This document shows positions 15,606 to 24,599 of a stretch of DNA of 64,000 nt, in pieces; the stretch's first letter is position 1; each line of letters begins with the position of its first letter. Below the pieces are notes generated by a model. That model was not told the DNA's origin and made no database searches. It saw nothing but the letters and a program-made list of their open reading frames with translations. Source of the DNA: Pseudomonadota bacterium (lineage in GTDB: Bacteria > Pseudomonadota > Gammaproteobacteria > Xanthomonadales > Rhodanobacteraceae); NCBI GenBank assembly GCA_023388255.1, contig JAEWGO010000002.1, forward strand, positions 62,001-126,000, in the 5' to 3' direction. Both the position numbers and the translations under genes were made by a program.

Positions 15606-17999
15606 ATGACCGCAGCCAATGACACGCCGAACGTCGTCGACCTGCAGCAACGCCAGAATCAGGCGGCGGGCGCCGATCGCCTCGGCGACCTGCTCAAGCT
15701 GGTCCGCGGCATTTCGCTCAAGCGCGTCAACGCGCTGGTCGGAACGTTGTTCGAGAACGTCGACGATGCATTGTTCGACCTCGCCGAGCGCGCCGGGAGC
15801 AATGCGATCCAGACCGAATATTTCGATGGCATGCGCGAGGTGCGCAAGAAGCGCCAACTGGTCGAGCGCCTGTTCCAGGAACAGGCGACCAAGGCGTTCG
15901 CGGAATTCGCCGAAGGCAAATTGAAGCCGGCGCGCGCCGAAATCGTGCCTCAGGCGAATGCCGGACTGAGCCTGGTCGATGACATCGAGCTGGAGGAATC
16001 GCTGGCCGTCACCAGCATGGTGGCCAAGGCGGAGAACCGCTTGCAGCGTTCGCTGTATCAGGTCAACCAGCGGCTCGCCGTGATCATCGGCGGCGGCAAG
16101 GTCGATGACGCGACCAACCCGCTCGGCCCGGCCGTGCTCGGCAACGGGTTCCGCATCGCGATCCGCGAGTTCGACGTCAACGTGCAGGTCAAGCTGATCA
16201 TCTACAAGCTGTTCGACCGCTATGTGATGGCCGGCCTTGATCCAGTCTACGAAGAGGTCAACATCGAACTGATCCGCGCCGGCGTGTTGCCGCAGGTGCG
16301 CCACAGTTTCCCGCACGGCGAGCGGCCGCATGCCGCCGATGGCCGGCACGACGCAGTGCCGGAATCGGTGCCCGGCGGCGGCGCGCCGCGGGCCTATTAC
16401 GACACGGCCAGCGGCGAGTTGCAGACCGAAATCTACAACACGCTGCGGTCGCTGCTCGCCAACCGTCACTCCGGCGAAAGCTATGCATCTTCCGGCAGCG
16501 GCGAGCCGGGCAGCGGTGGGCCCGGCATGCCGGGCCTCAGCCCGACCGACCTGCTCAGCGCGCTGACGATCCTGCAGAGCCAGTCGAACGCGGCACAGGC
16601 GAAGGCGGAAAGCGTCGCCGACGCCGCGCAGGCGGTGCAGCAGATCAAGCGCGAACTGATGGAGCAGGTCCACAAGCTGTCCGATGACGCGCGCGACCGC
16701 CGCGTCTCGACCGCCGACGAGGACACCATCGACCTCGTCGGCATGCTGTTCGAATACATCCTGCAGGACCGCAACCTGCCGGCGCAGATGCAAGCCCTGC
16801 TCGGTCGCCTGCAGATCCCGTACCTGAAGGTCGCGATCCTCGACAAGCACCTGTTCGCGCAGAAGACCCATCCGGCACGGCGCCTGCTCGACGCGCTGGC
16901 CGAGGCCGGCAAGAAATGGTCGGCGGAGTCGGATCGCGACCACCGCCTGTACGAACACATCAAGACGTCGGTCGAGACCGTACTGCGCGATTTCGACGAC
17001 GACGTCGGCGTGTTCGATCGCGAACTGGCCACCTTCACCGACTTCGTCGATTCGCATCACAAGCGCGCCGAACTTGCCGAGCAGCGTGCGGCCGAAGCGA
17101 CCCGCGGCCGCGAGAAGCTGCAGGAGGCGCGCCGCATCGCCGCGCGCGAGATATTGAAGCGCATCGACGAGCGCAACCTGCCGCCGGTGGTGCACACCGT
17201 GCTGTCGCGACCGTGGGCGAACTACCTCGTGCTGACATTGCTGCGCCAGGGCGAAGGTTCGGACGAGTGGCGCAATGCGCTCCGCTTCGCCGACGAGTTC
17301 GTCTGGAGCGCGCAGCCGAAGACATCCGACAGCGATCACACGCGCCTGCGCGCCCTGCTTCCGCAGCTGGAAAAGGCGCTGCGCCACGGCCTCGCCACGG
17401 TCGCCTATCACGACAGCGACGTGAAGCAGCTGATGCAGGAACTGTCGCAGTTCTACCGGCGTGTGCTGGACGGTCAGAAGATCGAGACAAAGACTGCCAA
17501 GGAAGTCATCGTCGACAATGCCACGCCGTCGATCCTCCATCCGGAGATCGCCGCCGACGGCACCGAAGCGCCCGCCGCAACCGCATCGGTCGCCAGCGCC
17601 ACGGTCACGCAAAGTCCGGTCGAGGAAATCATGCTGAGTTCGGGCAGCCCCGAGACCGAGCAGCCGGCGGAAACGCTGGAGGAGAACGACGAGCATCTGC
17701 TCGCCGTGCGCGAGCTGAAAGTCGGCACGTGGATCGAATTCGTCGACGAAGCCGGCGGTCGCGAACGCGCCAAGCTCTCGTGGATCAGCCCGATCAGCTC
17801 GAAGTACCTGTTCGTCAATCGGCGCGGGCTGAAGGTCTGCGACAAGACCGTCAATGCGCTGGCGATCGAGATGCGTCGCGGCAGCGCGATCGTGCTCGAG
17901 GAAGTCCCGTTGTTCGACCGCGCGCTCGATGCGATCGTCGCGCGCCTGCGTCATGCCAGCGACGAGGCGGCGGAAACCGCCCCGTCTGCCGCGAGCTGA
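15606..17999 (+). CDS. DUF1631 domain protein
   Basis: 797 residues, cytoplasmic and mostly helical, without signal peptide or membrane segment. The body matches DUF1631 (for example GISLKRVNALVGTLFENVDDALFDLAE, TEYFDGMREVRKKRQLVERLF, ALLGRLQIPYLKVAILDKHLFAQKTHPARRLLDALAEAGKKW). Members are sometimes annotated as thymidine phosphorylase without basis; the function is unknown. A low-complexity Gly/Ser/Pro linker lies near residues 295-310, and the C-terminal 100 residues (LLAVRELKVGTWIEFVDEAGGRERAKLSWISPISSKYLFVNRRG) resemble a PilZ-like/DUF1631-terminal beta module that could bind a nucleotide second messenger; this last point is inference. It precedes nadC in the order seen in xanthomonads. 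Confidence 0.85.
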   Translation: MTAANDTPNVVDLQQRQNQAAGADRLGDLLKLVRGISLKRVNALVGTLFENVDDALFDLAERAGSNAIQTEYFDGMREVRKKRQLVERLFQEQATKAFAEFAEGKLKPARAEIVPQANAGLSLVDDIELEESLAVTSMVAKAENRLQRSLYQVNQRLAVIIGGGKVDDATNPLGPAVLGNGFRIAIREFDVNVQVKLIIYKLFDRYVMAGLDPVYEEVNIELIRAGVLPQVRHSFPHGERPHAADGRHDAVPESVPGGGAPRAYYDTASGELQTEIYNTLRSLLANRHSGESYASSGSGEPGSGGPGMPGLSPTDLLSALTILQSQSNAAQAKAESVADAAQAVQQIKRELMEQVHKLSDDARDRRVSTADEDTIDLVGMLFEYILQDRNLPAQMQALLGRLQIPYLKVAILDKHLFAQKTHPARRLLDALAEAGKKWSAESDRDHRLYEHIKTSVETVLRDFDDDVGVFDRELATFTDFVDSHHKRAELAEQRAAEATRGREKLQEARRIAAREILKRIDERNLPPVVHTVLSRPWANYLVLTLLRQGEGSDEWRNALRFADEFVWSAQPKTSDSDHTRLRALLPQLEKALRHGLATVAYHDSDVKQLMQELSQFYRRVLDGQKIETKTAKEVIVDNATPSILHPEIAADGTEAPAATASVASATVTQSPVEEIMLSSGSPETEQPAETLEENDEHLLAVRELKVGTWIEFVDEAGGRERAKLSWISPISSKYLFVNRRGLKVCDKTVNALAIEMRRGSAIVLEEVPLFDRALDAIVARLRHASDEAAETAPSAAS

Positions 18000-18068
18000 A
18001 GCCGTGCGTCAGGGGCGCGCAGGCTTGCTATCCTGCGCTTCCCTCCGTCTCCAGCGAGCCTACCGCAC

Positions 18069-18929
18069 GTGACAGATCCGGTTGCCGTTCCACCCCCGCA
18101 CGACATCGTCGAACGCGATGTCCGTCGCGCCCTCGAAGAAGACATCGGCAGCGGCGATGTCACCGCCGATCTTCTGCCCGCCAATGCGCCAGCGCGTGCG
18201 CGCGTAATCACGCGCGAGGCCGCGGTACTGTGCGGGCGCGCGTGGTTCGACGAATGCTTCCGCCAGATCGACGAGTCGGTTCGCATCGAATGGCAGTCCG
18301 CCGACGGGGATCGCGTCGCGCCCGGCACCGTGTTGTGCCACGTCGAAGGTCCGGCGCGCGCACTGGTCAGCGCCGAGCGCAGCGCACTGAATTTCCTGCA
18401 GGCGCTGTCCGGCACGGCGACCGTGACCGCGACCTATGTCGACGCCGCACGCGGCACGCGCACGACGATCCTCGACACGCGCAAGACGCTGCCCGGTCTG
18501 CGCGTGGCGCAGAAGTACGCGGTACGCGTCGGCGGCGGCCGCAATCACCGCATGGGTCTGTACGACGCGGTGCTTCTGAAGGAAAACCATATCGCTGCGG
18601 CCGGCTCGATCGCCGCGGCAATCCAGCGCGCACGCGCGCTGCATCCTGACCTTCTGGTAGAGACCGAAGTGGAAACGTTCGCCGAATTGCGCGAGGCCCT
18701 CGCGGCCGGCGCGGACCGCATCATGCTCGACGAATTCGAACTGCACGAACTCGCGCAGGCGGTCGCCGAAACCGCCGGGCGTGTGCCTCTGGAAGTCTCC
18801 GGCTCGGTCGCGCTCGAACGCGTGCGCGCGATCGCCGAGACCGGCGTCGACTATGTCTCGATCGGCGCGCTGACCAAACACGTGCGCGCCATCGATTTGT
18901 CGATGCGCATCGAAATGCTGGAGCGCTGA
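18069..18929 (+). CDS. nadC: Nicotinate-nucleotide pyrophosphorylase (carboxylating)
   Basis: 286 residues; quinolinate phosphoribosyltransferase, making nicotinate mononucleotide from quinolinate and PRPP in de novo NAD synthesis. Visible motifs are EEDIGSGDVT, SAERSALNFLQALSGTAT, the substrate-binding DTRKTLPGLRVAQKYAVRVGGGRNHRMGLYDAVLLKENH, ETEVET and the C-terminal VSGSVALERVRAIAETGVDYVSIGALTKH. The start is GTG at 18069. It lies 69 bases after the DUF1631 gene and is probably co-transcribed with it. Confidence 0.97.
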   Translation: MTDPVAVPPPHDIVERDVRRALEEDIGSGDVTADLLPANAPARARVITREAAVLCGRAWFDECFRQIDESVRIEWQSADGDRVAPGTVLCHVEGPARALVSAERSALNFLQALSGTATVTATYVDAARGTRTTILDTRKTLPGLRVAQKYAVRVGGGRNHRMGLYDAVLLKENHIAAAGSIAAAIQRARALHPDLLVETEVETFAELREALAAGADRIMLDEFELHELAQAVAETAGRVPLEVSGSVALERVRAIAETGVDYVSIGALTKHVRAIDLSMRIEMLER

Positions 18930-18954
18930 GTCGCGCGCTCCAGCGCGCGGCTCG

Positions 18955-19743
18955 TCAGAATACGCCTTGGTTGTGCAGCAGGAACGCGAGCGCAGCCAGC
19001 GCGATCAAGGCTCCCGCGATCCAGAGCAATGGTGCGGACCGCGTTGTCGGGGCTTCCACTTCCGCGCGCCCCGGCGCCGATTGCGCTCGCGCGTCCATGC
19101 CGGGCGTGACCAGCAGGAAGCGGACCGTGTCCAGGCGCAATTCCTCGCCGGGCTTTAGCAGGCCAGTCTGCACGCGCTTGTCGTTGATGAAGGTGCCGTT
19201 CGCCGAACCCATGTCTTCGACGTGGATGCCTTCCGGCGTCACGCGCAGACGCGCGTGGTGGCGCGAGATTTCCTCGGCCGGCACCGGGATGTCGCAATCG
19301 GGCTGGCGGCCGATCACCGCGTTGTCGGTGACCGCGAAGGTCTTGCCGAATGTGGTGCCTGAAACGCCGCGCAGCATGAAACGCGGCAAGGTGGCGCGCA
19401 CACGCGTGCGGCCGTCATCGGCCACTGGCGCCTTCACGGACGCTGCCGCAACTGGCTTGCGCTCCGTCGCACCGATCGAGCAGCCGACGCGCCCGAACAG
19501 CAGCAGGTCGCCGGCGTGGATCTCGGTCGCACCCTCGATCTGGCGTCCGTTGAGCACGGTTGGCGTACTCGCGTCGAGCGGACGTGCCGTCGCGGAGCTG
19601 CCGCTCAGGCTGATCTCGCAATGATGTGCCGCGACGCCGGGCGCGCTCAGGACGATGTCGCAATCGGTACCGCTGCCGATGCGCGTAGCGCCCTCGGCGA
19701 GTTCCAACGGGGCGTGCTCGCCGCCCGGAAAGACCAGTTTCAT
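18955..19743 (-). CDS. Tail-anchored protein with two FHA domains
   Basis: 262 residues. The first FHA domain (about 1-85) is GATRIGSGTDCDIVLSAPGVAAHHCEIS ... PTVLNGRQIEG. The second (about 118-215) is better conserved: FAVTDNAVIGRQPDCDIPVPAEEISRHHARLRVTPEGIHVEDMGSANGTFINDKRVQTG, with the phosphothreonine-binding Arg, Ser and the SANGTFIN loop. A single membrane segment at the very C-terminus (LLWIAGALIALAALAFLLH) would anchor it in the inner membrane with both FHA domains in the cytoplasm. FHA domains read phosphothreonine, so a Ser/Thr kinase partner is expected; a candidate kinase is encoded at 37 kb, but no link is shown. Convergent with nadC. Confidence 0.85.
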   Translation of the reverse strand: MKLVFPGGEHAPLELAEGATRIGSGTDCDIVLSAPGVAAHHCEISLSGSSATARPLDASTPTVLNGRQIEGATEIHAGDLLLFGRVGCSIGATERKPVAAASVKAPVADDGRTRVRATLPRFMLRGVSGTTFGKTFAVTDNAVIGRQPDCDIPVPAEEISRHHARLRVTPEGIHVEDMGSANGTFINDKRVQTGLLKPGEELRLDTVRFLLVTPGMDARAQSAPGRAEVEAPTTRSAPLLWIAGALIALAALAFLLHNQGVF

Positions 19744-19864
19744 GCATTCCCCCTACACGCCCGCCTGGGCGAGCGTCCATTGTAGCGATCGCCGCGAGCA
19801 CTGGAATGACCGGAATCGACAATGCGGCCTTGCCACGTGCATCAAGCATCCCCACACTGTAGCG

Positions 19865-20215
19865 ATGCTGGGAACCTGGATAATCCTGCTCGTCATCGCA
19901 GCCGGCGTATGGGCCTGGATGGACGCGCTCAACGCTCGCGAATACGCGATTCATCACGGCCGCGAATTGTGCCGCGAGGCCGGCGTGCAACTGCTGGACC
20001 AGTCGGTGTCGCTCAAGCGCCTGCGCATTGGACGGCGTGACGGCCTGCCGTCGTTCGTGCGCCGCTACGGTTTCGAGATCAGTCTCGACGGCAGCGACCG
20101 CCATCGCGGCCATCTCGATCTCAATGGCCGCCGCCTCGAAGCCTGGAGCCTGCCGCTTGGAGAGGCGGCCGCACCCGACGCGACACGCCCCAGTCATTTG
20201 CGGCTGGTGCAGTGA
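19865..20215 (+). CDS. DUF3301 domain protein
   Basis: 116 residues: one N-terminal membrane segment (MLGTWIILLVIAAGVWAWMD) followed by the DUF3301 pattern LNAREYAIHHGRELCREAGVQLLDQSVSLKRLRIGRRDGLPSFVRRYGFEISLDGSDRHRGHLDLNGRRLEAW. Function unknown; the gene recurs in gammaproteobacteria. ATG 19865 starts the membrane segment; the ORF opens 70 codons earlier without family sequence. Divergent from the FHA gene with 121 bases between. Confidence 0.85.
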   Translation: MLGTWIILLVIAAGVWAWMDALNAREYAIHHGRELCREAGVQLLDQSVSLKRLRIGRRDGLPSFVRRYGFEISLDGSDRHRGHLDLNGRRLEAWSLPLGEAAAPDATRPSHLRLVQ

Positions 20216-20297
20216 GGCGAGGCGTTGGATGTGAGAGTCAAGGCGAAAGGGCAGCAGCCGCGCTCAACGCCGCTGCGTCCTTCATCTCGCCTCCAGC

Positions 20298-20684
20298 CTA
20301 CTTGATCACCCGCAGATGCGGCCGCTTCGGGGCATCTTCAGGCGGCGATGGCGCCGGCGGCGGCTCGGGCGCGGTGCTGTCGGCCGAAAACATCATGCCT
20401 TGGCCGTTTTCCTGCGCATACACCGCGAGCACCGCGGCCATCGGCACGTGCACCGATTGACTGACGCCGCCGAAACGCGCCAGAAAATGCACGCGGTCGT
20501 TGCTGATCTCGAACTGCGTGACCGCGCGTGCGGCGATGTTGAGCACCACGCGCCCATCCTTCGCCACGCCGGGCGGCACGCGCACGCCCTCGGCGATCGC
20601 GTCGACCAGCAGATACGGCGTCAGGCCGTTGTCGCTGATCCATTCGTAAAGGGCCCTCAGCAGGTACGGGCGATTGGATGTCAT
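20298..20684 (-). CDS. sspB: ClpXP protease specificity-enhancing factor
   Basis: 128 residues. SspB tethers ssrA-tagged and other substrates to ClpX. The N-terminal substrate-binding domain begins MTSNRPYLLRALYEWISDNGLTPYLLVDA and includes VLNIAARAVTQFEISNDRVHFLARFGGV. A disordered Pro-rich linker leads to the C-terminal ClpX-binding tail PHLRVIK, which is intact. Start ATG 20684; no strong Shine-Dalgarno, which fits translation downstream of sspA, 67 bases upstream on the same strand. Confidence 0.95.
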   Translation of the reverse strand: MTSNRPYLLRALYEWISDNGLTPYLLVDAIAEGVRVPPGVAKDGRVVLNIAARAVTQFEISNDRVHFLARFGGVSQSVHVPMAAVLAVYAQENGQGMMFSADSTAPEPPPAPSPPEDAPKRPHLRVIK

Positions 20685-20751
20685 CACGATTGCAGACACG
20701 GTGTTCCAGGTTTCCTTGTGTTGGATACGACGCAGCGCAGAGGCCCCCGAA

Positions 20752-21375
20752 TCACGGATGCAGCATCTTTTCCTCGGGCGTGAGGCTGCGCGCGAAACCC
20801 TGGCTGCGGAAGATGCGCTCGCCATAGTCGATGATCGGCTGCGCCTCGCGCGGCAGATGCACGCCCAGCGAATCCAGGCGCCAGACCAGCGGCGCCAGCG
20901 CGCAATCGGCCAGGCTGATTTCCGGACTGAGGAAGAACTTGGACGCCTTGAACGCCGAGGCATTCTTGACCAGGTCATCGCGCAAGGCCTTGCGTGCAAC
21001 GTCGGCGCCCTTGCCGCCTGCCTCGATGTCGTCGACCAGGGTAAGCCAGTCGTTCTCGACGCGCACAATGGCCAGGCGCAGGCGCGCTCTCGACAAAGGG
21101 TCGACCGGCATCAACGGCGGGTGTGGATAGCGCTCGTCGAGGTATTCGCAGATCACGCTGGTGTCGTAGAGCACGAGGTCGCGATCGACCAGGGTCGGTA
21201 CCGAGTTGTACGGATTGAGGTCGAGCAAGTCTTCTGGCGGGTTGTCGAGATCGACCAGCACATGGTCATAGGTGACGCCCTTGGCCGCCAGCGCCATGCG
21301 GACGCGATGGCAGTGCACGCAGTCACGCGCCGAATACAGGGTCAGGACCGTCCGCGAACGCTGGTTCAACGCCAT
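20752..21375 (-). CDS. sspA: Stringent starvation protein A (glutathione S-transferase fold)
   Basis: 207 residues. RNA-polymerase-associated regulator with a GST fold: thioredoxin-like N-terminal domain (LTLYSARDCVHCHRVRMALAAKGVTYDHVLVD ... NSVPTLVDRDLVLYDTSVICEYLDERYPHPPLMP) and helical C-terminal domain (FFLSPEISLADCALAPLVWRLDSLG). The CxxC-like CVHC at residues 19-22 is unusual for E. coli SspA but known in other proteobacteria. It sits between petC and sspB, the common gammaproteobacterial order petABC-sspA-sspB. Confidence 0.95.
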   Translation of the reverse strand: MALNQRSRTVLTLYSARDCVHCHRVRMALAAKGVTYDHVLVDLDNPPEDLLDLNPYNSVPTLVDRDLVLYDTSVICEYLDERYPHPPLMPVDPLSRARLRLAIVRVENDWLTLVDDIEAGGKGADVARKALRDDLVKNASAFKASKFFLSPEISLADCALAPLVWRLDSLGVHLPREAQPIIDYGERIFRSQGFARSLTPEEKMLHP

Positions 21376-21625
21376 CTTCGAATCCCCCTCGATCCCGGTA
21401 GGTCACGCCCCTGCAGGACGCTGAAGACATCTTCACTGGATGCTTCGGCCCGCTCGGACGCATCCGTCGCCACGCGAATACCGCAATGCTCCGTGCATCG
21501 CACCGTATCAACGCAGGGACGAGCCGCGCGCCATCGGCAGGGCAATGTACTACGCGCGGCAGCGCTCGCCTAGACGGCGTGGGAGAAGGACCGGCAGCCC
21601 AGCGTGCGGGCTGCCGGCGGATGAC

Positions 21626-22414
21626 TCAGTGCACGTCTTTCCAGAACTCGTGCTTGAGCAGGTAGGCAATGAACGTGAAGAAGGCGAGATACAGCAGCAC
21701 CCAGACGCCCATCGACTCGCGCTTCAGCGCCGCCGGTTCGCCGGCGTAGGTCAGGAACGCGGTCAGGTCGCGCACGGTCTGGTCGAATTGCGCCGGTGTC
21801 TGCTGGCCCGGAGTGTGGATCTCGAGCTTCTCGATCTCGGCCTCGGAGCCGCTCTCGCCGCCCTTGTGCACGGCGACCTGCAGGCCCTGCAGCTCCCACA
21901 GCGGGTTCGGCATCGAGGCGTTCGCGAATACCGTGTTGTTCCAGCCGAGCGGCCGCGACGGATCGAGGTAGAACGACTTCAGATAGCTGTAGATCCAGTC
22001 CGAACCCTTCGCGCGCGCCTCCAATGACAGATCCGGCGGTGCCTTGCCGAACCACTTTGCGGCATCCTCGACCGGCATGTGGCTGACAGCGTGATCGCCG
22101 ATTTTTGCGCCGGTGAAGACGAAGTTCTTCTCGACATCCTTCGGATCGAGCTGGAGATCCTCGGCGATACGCGAATAGCGCAGGTACTGCAGCGAGTGGC
22201 AGCCCGAGCAATAGTTGAAGAACAGCTTGGCGCCACGCTGCATCGAGGACATGTCGTCGAGGCGAATGTTCGCTTCCTGCACGCCGGCGCCCTCGGAGGC
22301 ACTGGCGATGCCAACCGTCATCAGACCGCCCATCAGCAGCGCGGCAAGTTTCGTCAACATCGCGGTCCCCATGGCAGCCTTTGTTGAGCGTTTGGTCGTC
22401 ATGGCGTTAGTCAT
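21626..22414 (-). CDS. petC: Ubiquinol-cytochrome c reductase, cytochrome c1 subunit
   Basis: 262 residues. Periplasmic haem c subunit of the bc1 complex. It has a signal sequence (up to about GIASASEG), the haem-attachment motif CSGCH in LFFNYCSGCHSLQYLRYSR, the axial Met region (ANASMPNPLWELQG), and a C-terminal membrane anchor WVLLYLAFFTFIAYLLKHEFW. Its start ATG lies inside the end of petB (8-base overlap), so the operon petA-petB-petC is translationally coupled. Confidence 0.97.
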   Translation of the reverse strand: MTNAMTTKRSTKAAMGTAMLTKLAALLMGGLMTVGIASASEGAGVQEANIRLDDMSSMQRGAKLFFNYCSGCHSLQYLRYSRIAEDLQLDPKDVEKNFVFTGAKIGDHAVSHMPVEDAAKWFGKAPPDLSLEARAKGSDWIYSYLKSFYLDPSRPLGWNNTVFANASMPNPLWELQGLQVAVHKGGESGSEAEIEKLEIHTPGQQTPAQFDQTVRDLTAFLTYAGEPAALKRESMGVWVLLYLAFFTFIAYLLKHEFWKDVH

Positions 22415-23723
22415 GCGTCGTCACCCGGTCCGGCACGGGCTTGGTTTTCTCGAAACCGAAGTACGTATAGATCCACAAGAACAGGAAGAACCCGAAGTAG
22501 ACGGCCATCCAGAAACGACCGAACAGGTTTTCGAGCGTGGTCACGTCGGCGTTCGCGCCGAACCACTGCGGGATCACTTCCGTGGTGACGCCGGCACCGA
22601 CCGCGGCGAGCATCACGAACGAAGCCGCGAACAAGCCGAGCGCGATCTTGTAGCCGAGGCCGCGATAGCGCACCGACTTGACCTTGCCGCGATCCAGCCA
22701 GGGCACGAAGAACAGCAGCACGATGGAACCGAACATCGCGAGCACGCCCGGCAACTTGAACGGAATCATGCGCACGATCGCGTAGAACGGCGTGAAGTAC
22801 CACGACGGCTTGATGTGCGACGGCGTGGCGAGGTTGTTCGCCGGAATGAAGTTGTCGTGCTCGAGGAACCAGCCACCGAAGGTCGGCGCGTAGAAGATGA
22901 TGAACGCGGCGATCAGCAGGAAGAAGCCGGTGCCGAACAGGTCCTTCACCGTGTAGTACGGATGGAACGCGATGCCGTCGAGCGGCGTGCCGTCGGGCTT
23001 CTTCCTGGCCTTGATCTCGACGCCGTCCGGATTGTTCGAACCGACCTCGTGCAGCGCGGCCAGATGCAGCACCACCAACAGCAGCAGCACCAGCGGCAAC
23101 GCGATCACGTGCAGCGCGAAGAAGCGGTTCAGGGTCGCATTGGCCGGCAGGTAATCGCCCATGATCCATTCGACCAGCGAATCACCGATCCACGGCACCG
23201 CGCCGAACAGCGAGATGATGACCTTGGCGCCCCAGAACGACATGTTGCCCCACGGCAGCACGTAGCCCATGAAGGCTTCCGCCATCAGCACCAGGAAAAT
23301 CAGCATGCCAAGCAGCCACACCAGCTCGCGCGGCTTCTTGTAGGAGCCGTACATCAGGCCGCGGAACATGTGCAGGTAGACGACGACAAAGAACAGCGAA
23401 GCGCCGGTCGAGTGCATGTAGCGGATCAGCCATCCCCAGCTGACGTCGCGCATGATGTATTCGACCGAAGCGAACGCGGCCGACGTGCCTGGCGCGACTT
23501 CCGCCGTGCTCGGCGTGTAGTTCATCGTCAGGAAGATGCCGGTCAGGATCTGGTTGACCAGCACCAGCAACGCGAGCGAGCCGAAGTAGTACCAGAGGTT
23601 GAAGTTCTTCGGCGCGTAGTAGCCGCTGGTATGCGACGACAGGAACGAGAAGACCGGCAGGCGGTCCTCGACCCAGTTCACCAAGCCGTTCTTCGATTGG
23701 ATCCGGGTCATCGTGGTGCCCAT
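22407..23723 (-). CDS. petB: Ubiquinol-cytochrome c reductase, cytochrome b subunit
   Basis: 438 residues, integral membrane, binds two b haems. The N-terminal region shows HTSGYYAPKNFNLWYYFGSLALL, the haem-ligating His residues in SLFFVVVYLHMFRGLMYGSYK and in FFALHVIALPLVLLLLVVLHLAALH, the Qo-site GYVLPWGNMSFWGAKVI, and the PEWYF-equivalent PSWYFTPFYAIVR. Its ATG uses the last A of the petA stop (TAATG), so translation is coupled. Length and the fused C-terminal half fit the full bc1-type cytochrome b. Confidence 0.97.
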   Translation of the reverse strand: MGTTMTRIQSKNGLVNWVEDRLPVFSFLSSHTSGYYAPKNFNLWYYFGSLALLVLVNQILTGIFLTMNYTPSTAEVAPGTSAAFASVEYIMRDVSWGWLIRYMHSTGASLFFVVVYLHMFRGLMYGSYKKPRELVWLLGMLIFLVLMAEAFMGYVLPWGNMSFWGAKVIISLFGAVPWIGDSLVEWIMGDYLPANATLNRFFALHVIALPLVLLLLVVLHLAALHEVGSNNPDGVEIKARKKPDGTPLDGIAFHPYYTVKDLFGTGFFLLIAAFIIFYAPTFGGWFLEHDNFIPANNLATPSHIKPSWYFTPFYAIVRMIPFKLPGVLAMFGSIVLLFFVPWLDRGKVKSVRYRGLGYKIALGLFAASFVMLAAVGAGVTTEVIPQWFGANADVTTLENLFGRFWMAVYFGFFLFLWIYTYFGFEKTKPVPDRVTTHD

Positions 23724-24328
23724 TACGCAGCCTCCTTGCCCGGATCGACGCCGATCAGGATGTGCGTGTCATCGACGAATTGGTACGGTGGCACGGCCAG
23801 GTTGGCCGGCGCCGGCACGCCGTCGAACACGCGTCCGGCCATGTCATAGCGCGACTTGTGGCAGGGGCAGTAGAAACCACCCTTCCACTGCGGATCGAAC
23901 GGTTCCGGCTTCAGCTCCGGGAAGAAATCCGGCACGCAGCCAAGGTGCGTGCAGATGCCGGTCACGACCAGCCACTCGGGCTTGATCGAACGGGCTTCGT
24001 TCTGCGCGTACGCCGGCTGCTGGTCGGTGTTCTCGGACTTTGGATCTTTCAGATGCGAATCCTCGCCGGCCAGCGCGTCCAGCTGCGCCTTGGTCCGGTT
24101 CACGACGAACACCGGCAGGCCGCGCCACGCGAACGTGACCTTCTGCCCGGACTCGATCTTGGAAATATCCGCCAGCACCGGTGCGCCGGCCGACTTCGCC
24201 GCCGCACTCGGCTCCCACGACTTGACGAAGGGAATAGCAGCCAGCACGACGCCCGCACCGCCGACGACCGAAGTCGTCGCAGTCAGGAATCGACGGCGTC
24301 CCTTGTCCACCACAGCATCGTTTGCCAT
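23723..24328 (-). CDS. petA: Ubiquinol-cytochrome c reductase, Rieske iron-sulphur subunit
   Basis: 201 residues. A twin-arginine signal-anchor (KGRRRFLTATTSVVGGAGVVLAAIPFV) exports and anchors it. The Rieske [2Fe-2S] motifs are CTHLGC and CPCHKSRYD, both intact. Start chosen at ATG 24328, preceded by GGAG; the ORF begins 16 codons upstream. First gene of the petABC operon and divergent from the DegS-like gene, with about 270 bases between that must hold both promoters. Confidence 0.97.
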   Translation of the reverse strand: MANDAVVDKGRRRFLTATTSVVGGAGVVLAAIPFVKSWEPSAAAKSAGAPVLADISKIESGQKVTFAWRGLPVFVVNRTKAQLDALAGEDSHLKDPKSENTDQQPAYAQNEARSIKPEWLVVTGICTHLGCVPDFFPELKPEPFDPQWKGGFYCPCHKSRYDMAGRVFDGVPAPANLAVPPYQFVDDTHILIGVDPGKEAA

Positions 24329-24599
24329 CAGCACTCCGCTGCAAACTTCAATAATGAAATCATGAAGGCGCGGCACCGCTCAGCAACGCGATGACCGCCA
24401 GAATCCACGCTCCCCGCACGCGTCCGCGCGGATCACGCGGCGCATTGGGTGAGCCCCAAAATCGTGTTAGTTTAACGAACGCCCCTGCACCGCACAATCA
24501 AAGTCGGCGACTCGGGAGTGACGCCGCGCCCCGACATCCGACCCTGCTCGCGATCCCGCTGCGGCACCATCGAATCACTGTGTCGCCACGGCCCAGAGC

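Noticed and set aside
15552..17954. 800-residue minus-strand frame opposite DUF1631
   Set aside because: Composition typical of a shadow frame; DUF1631 on the plus strand has family matches throughout.
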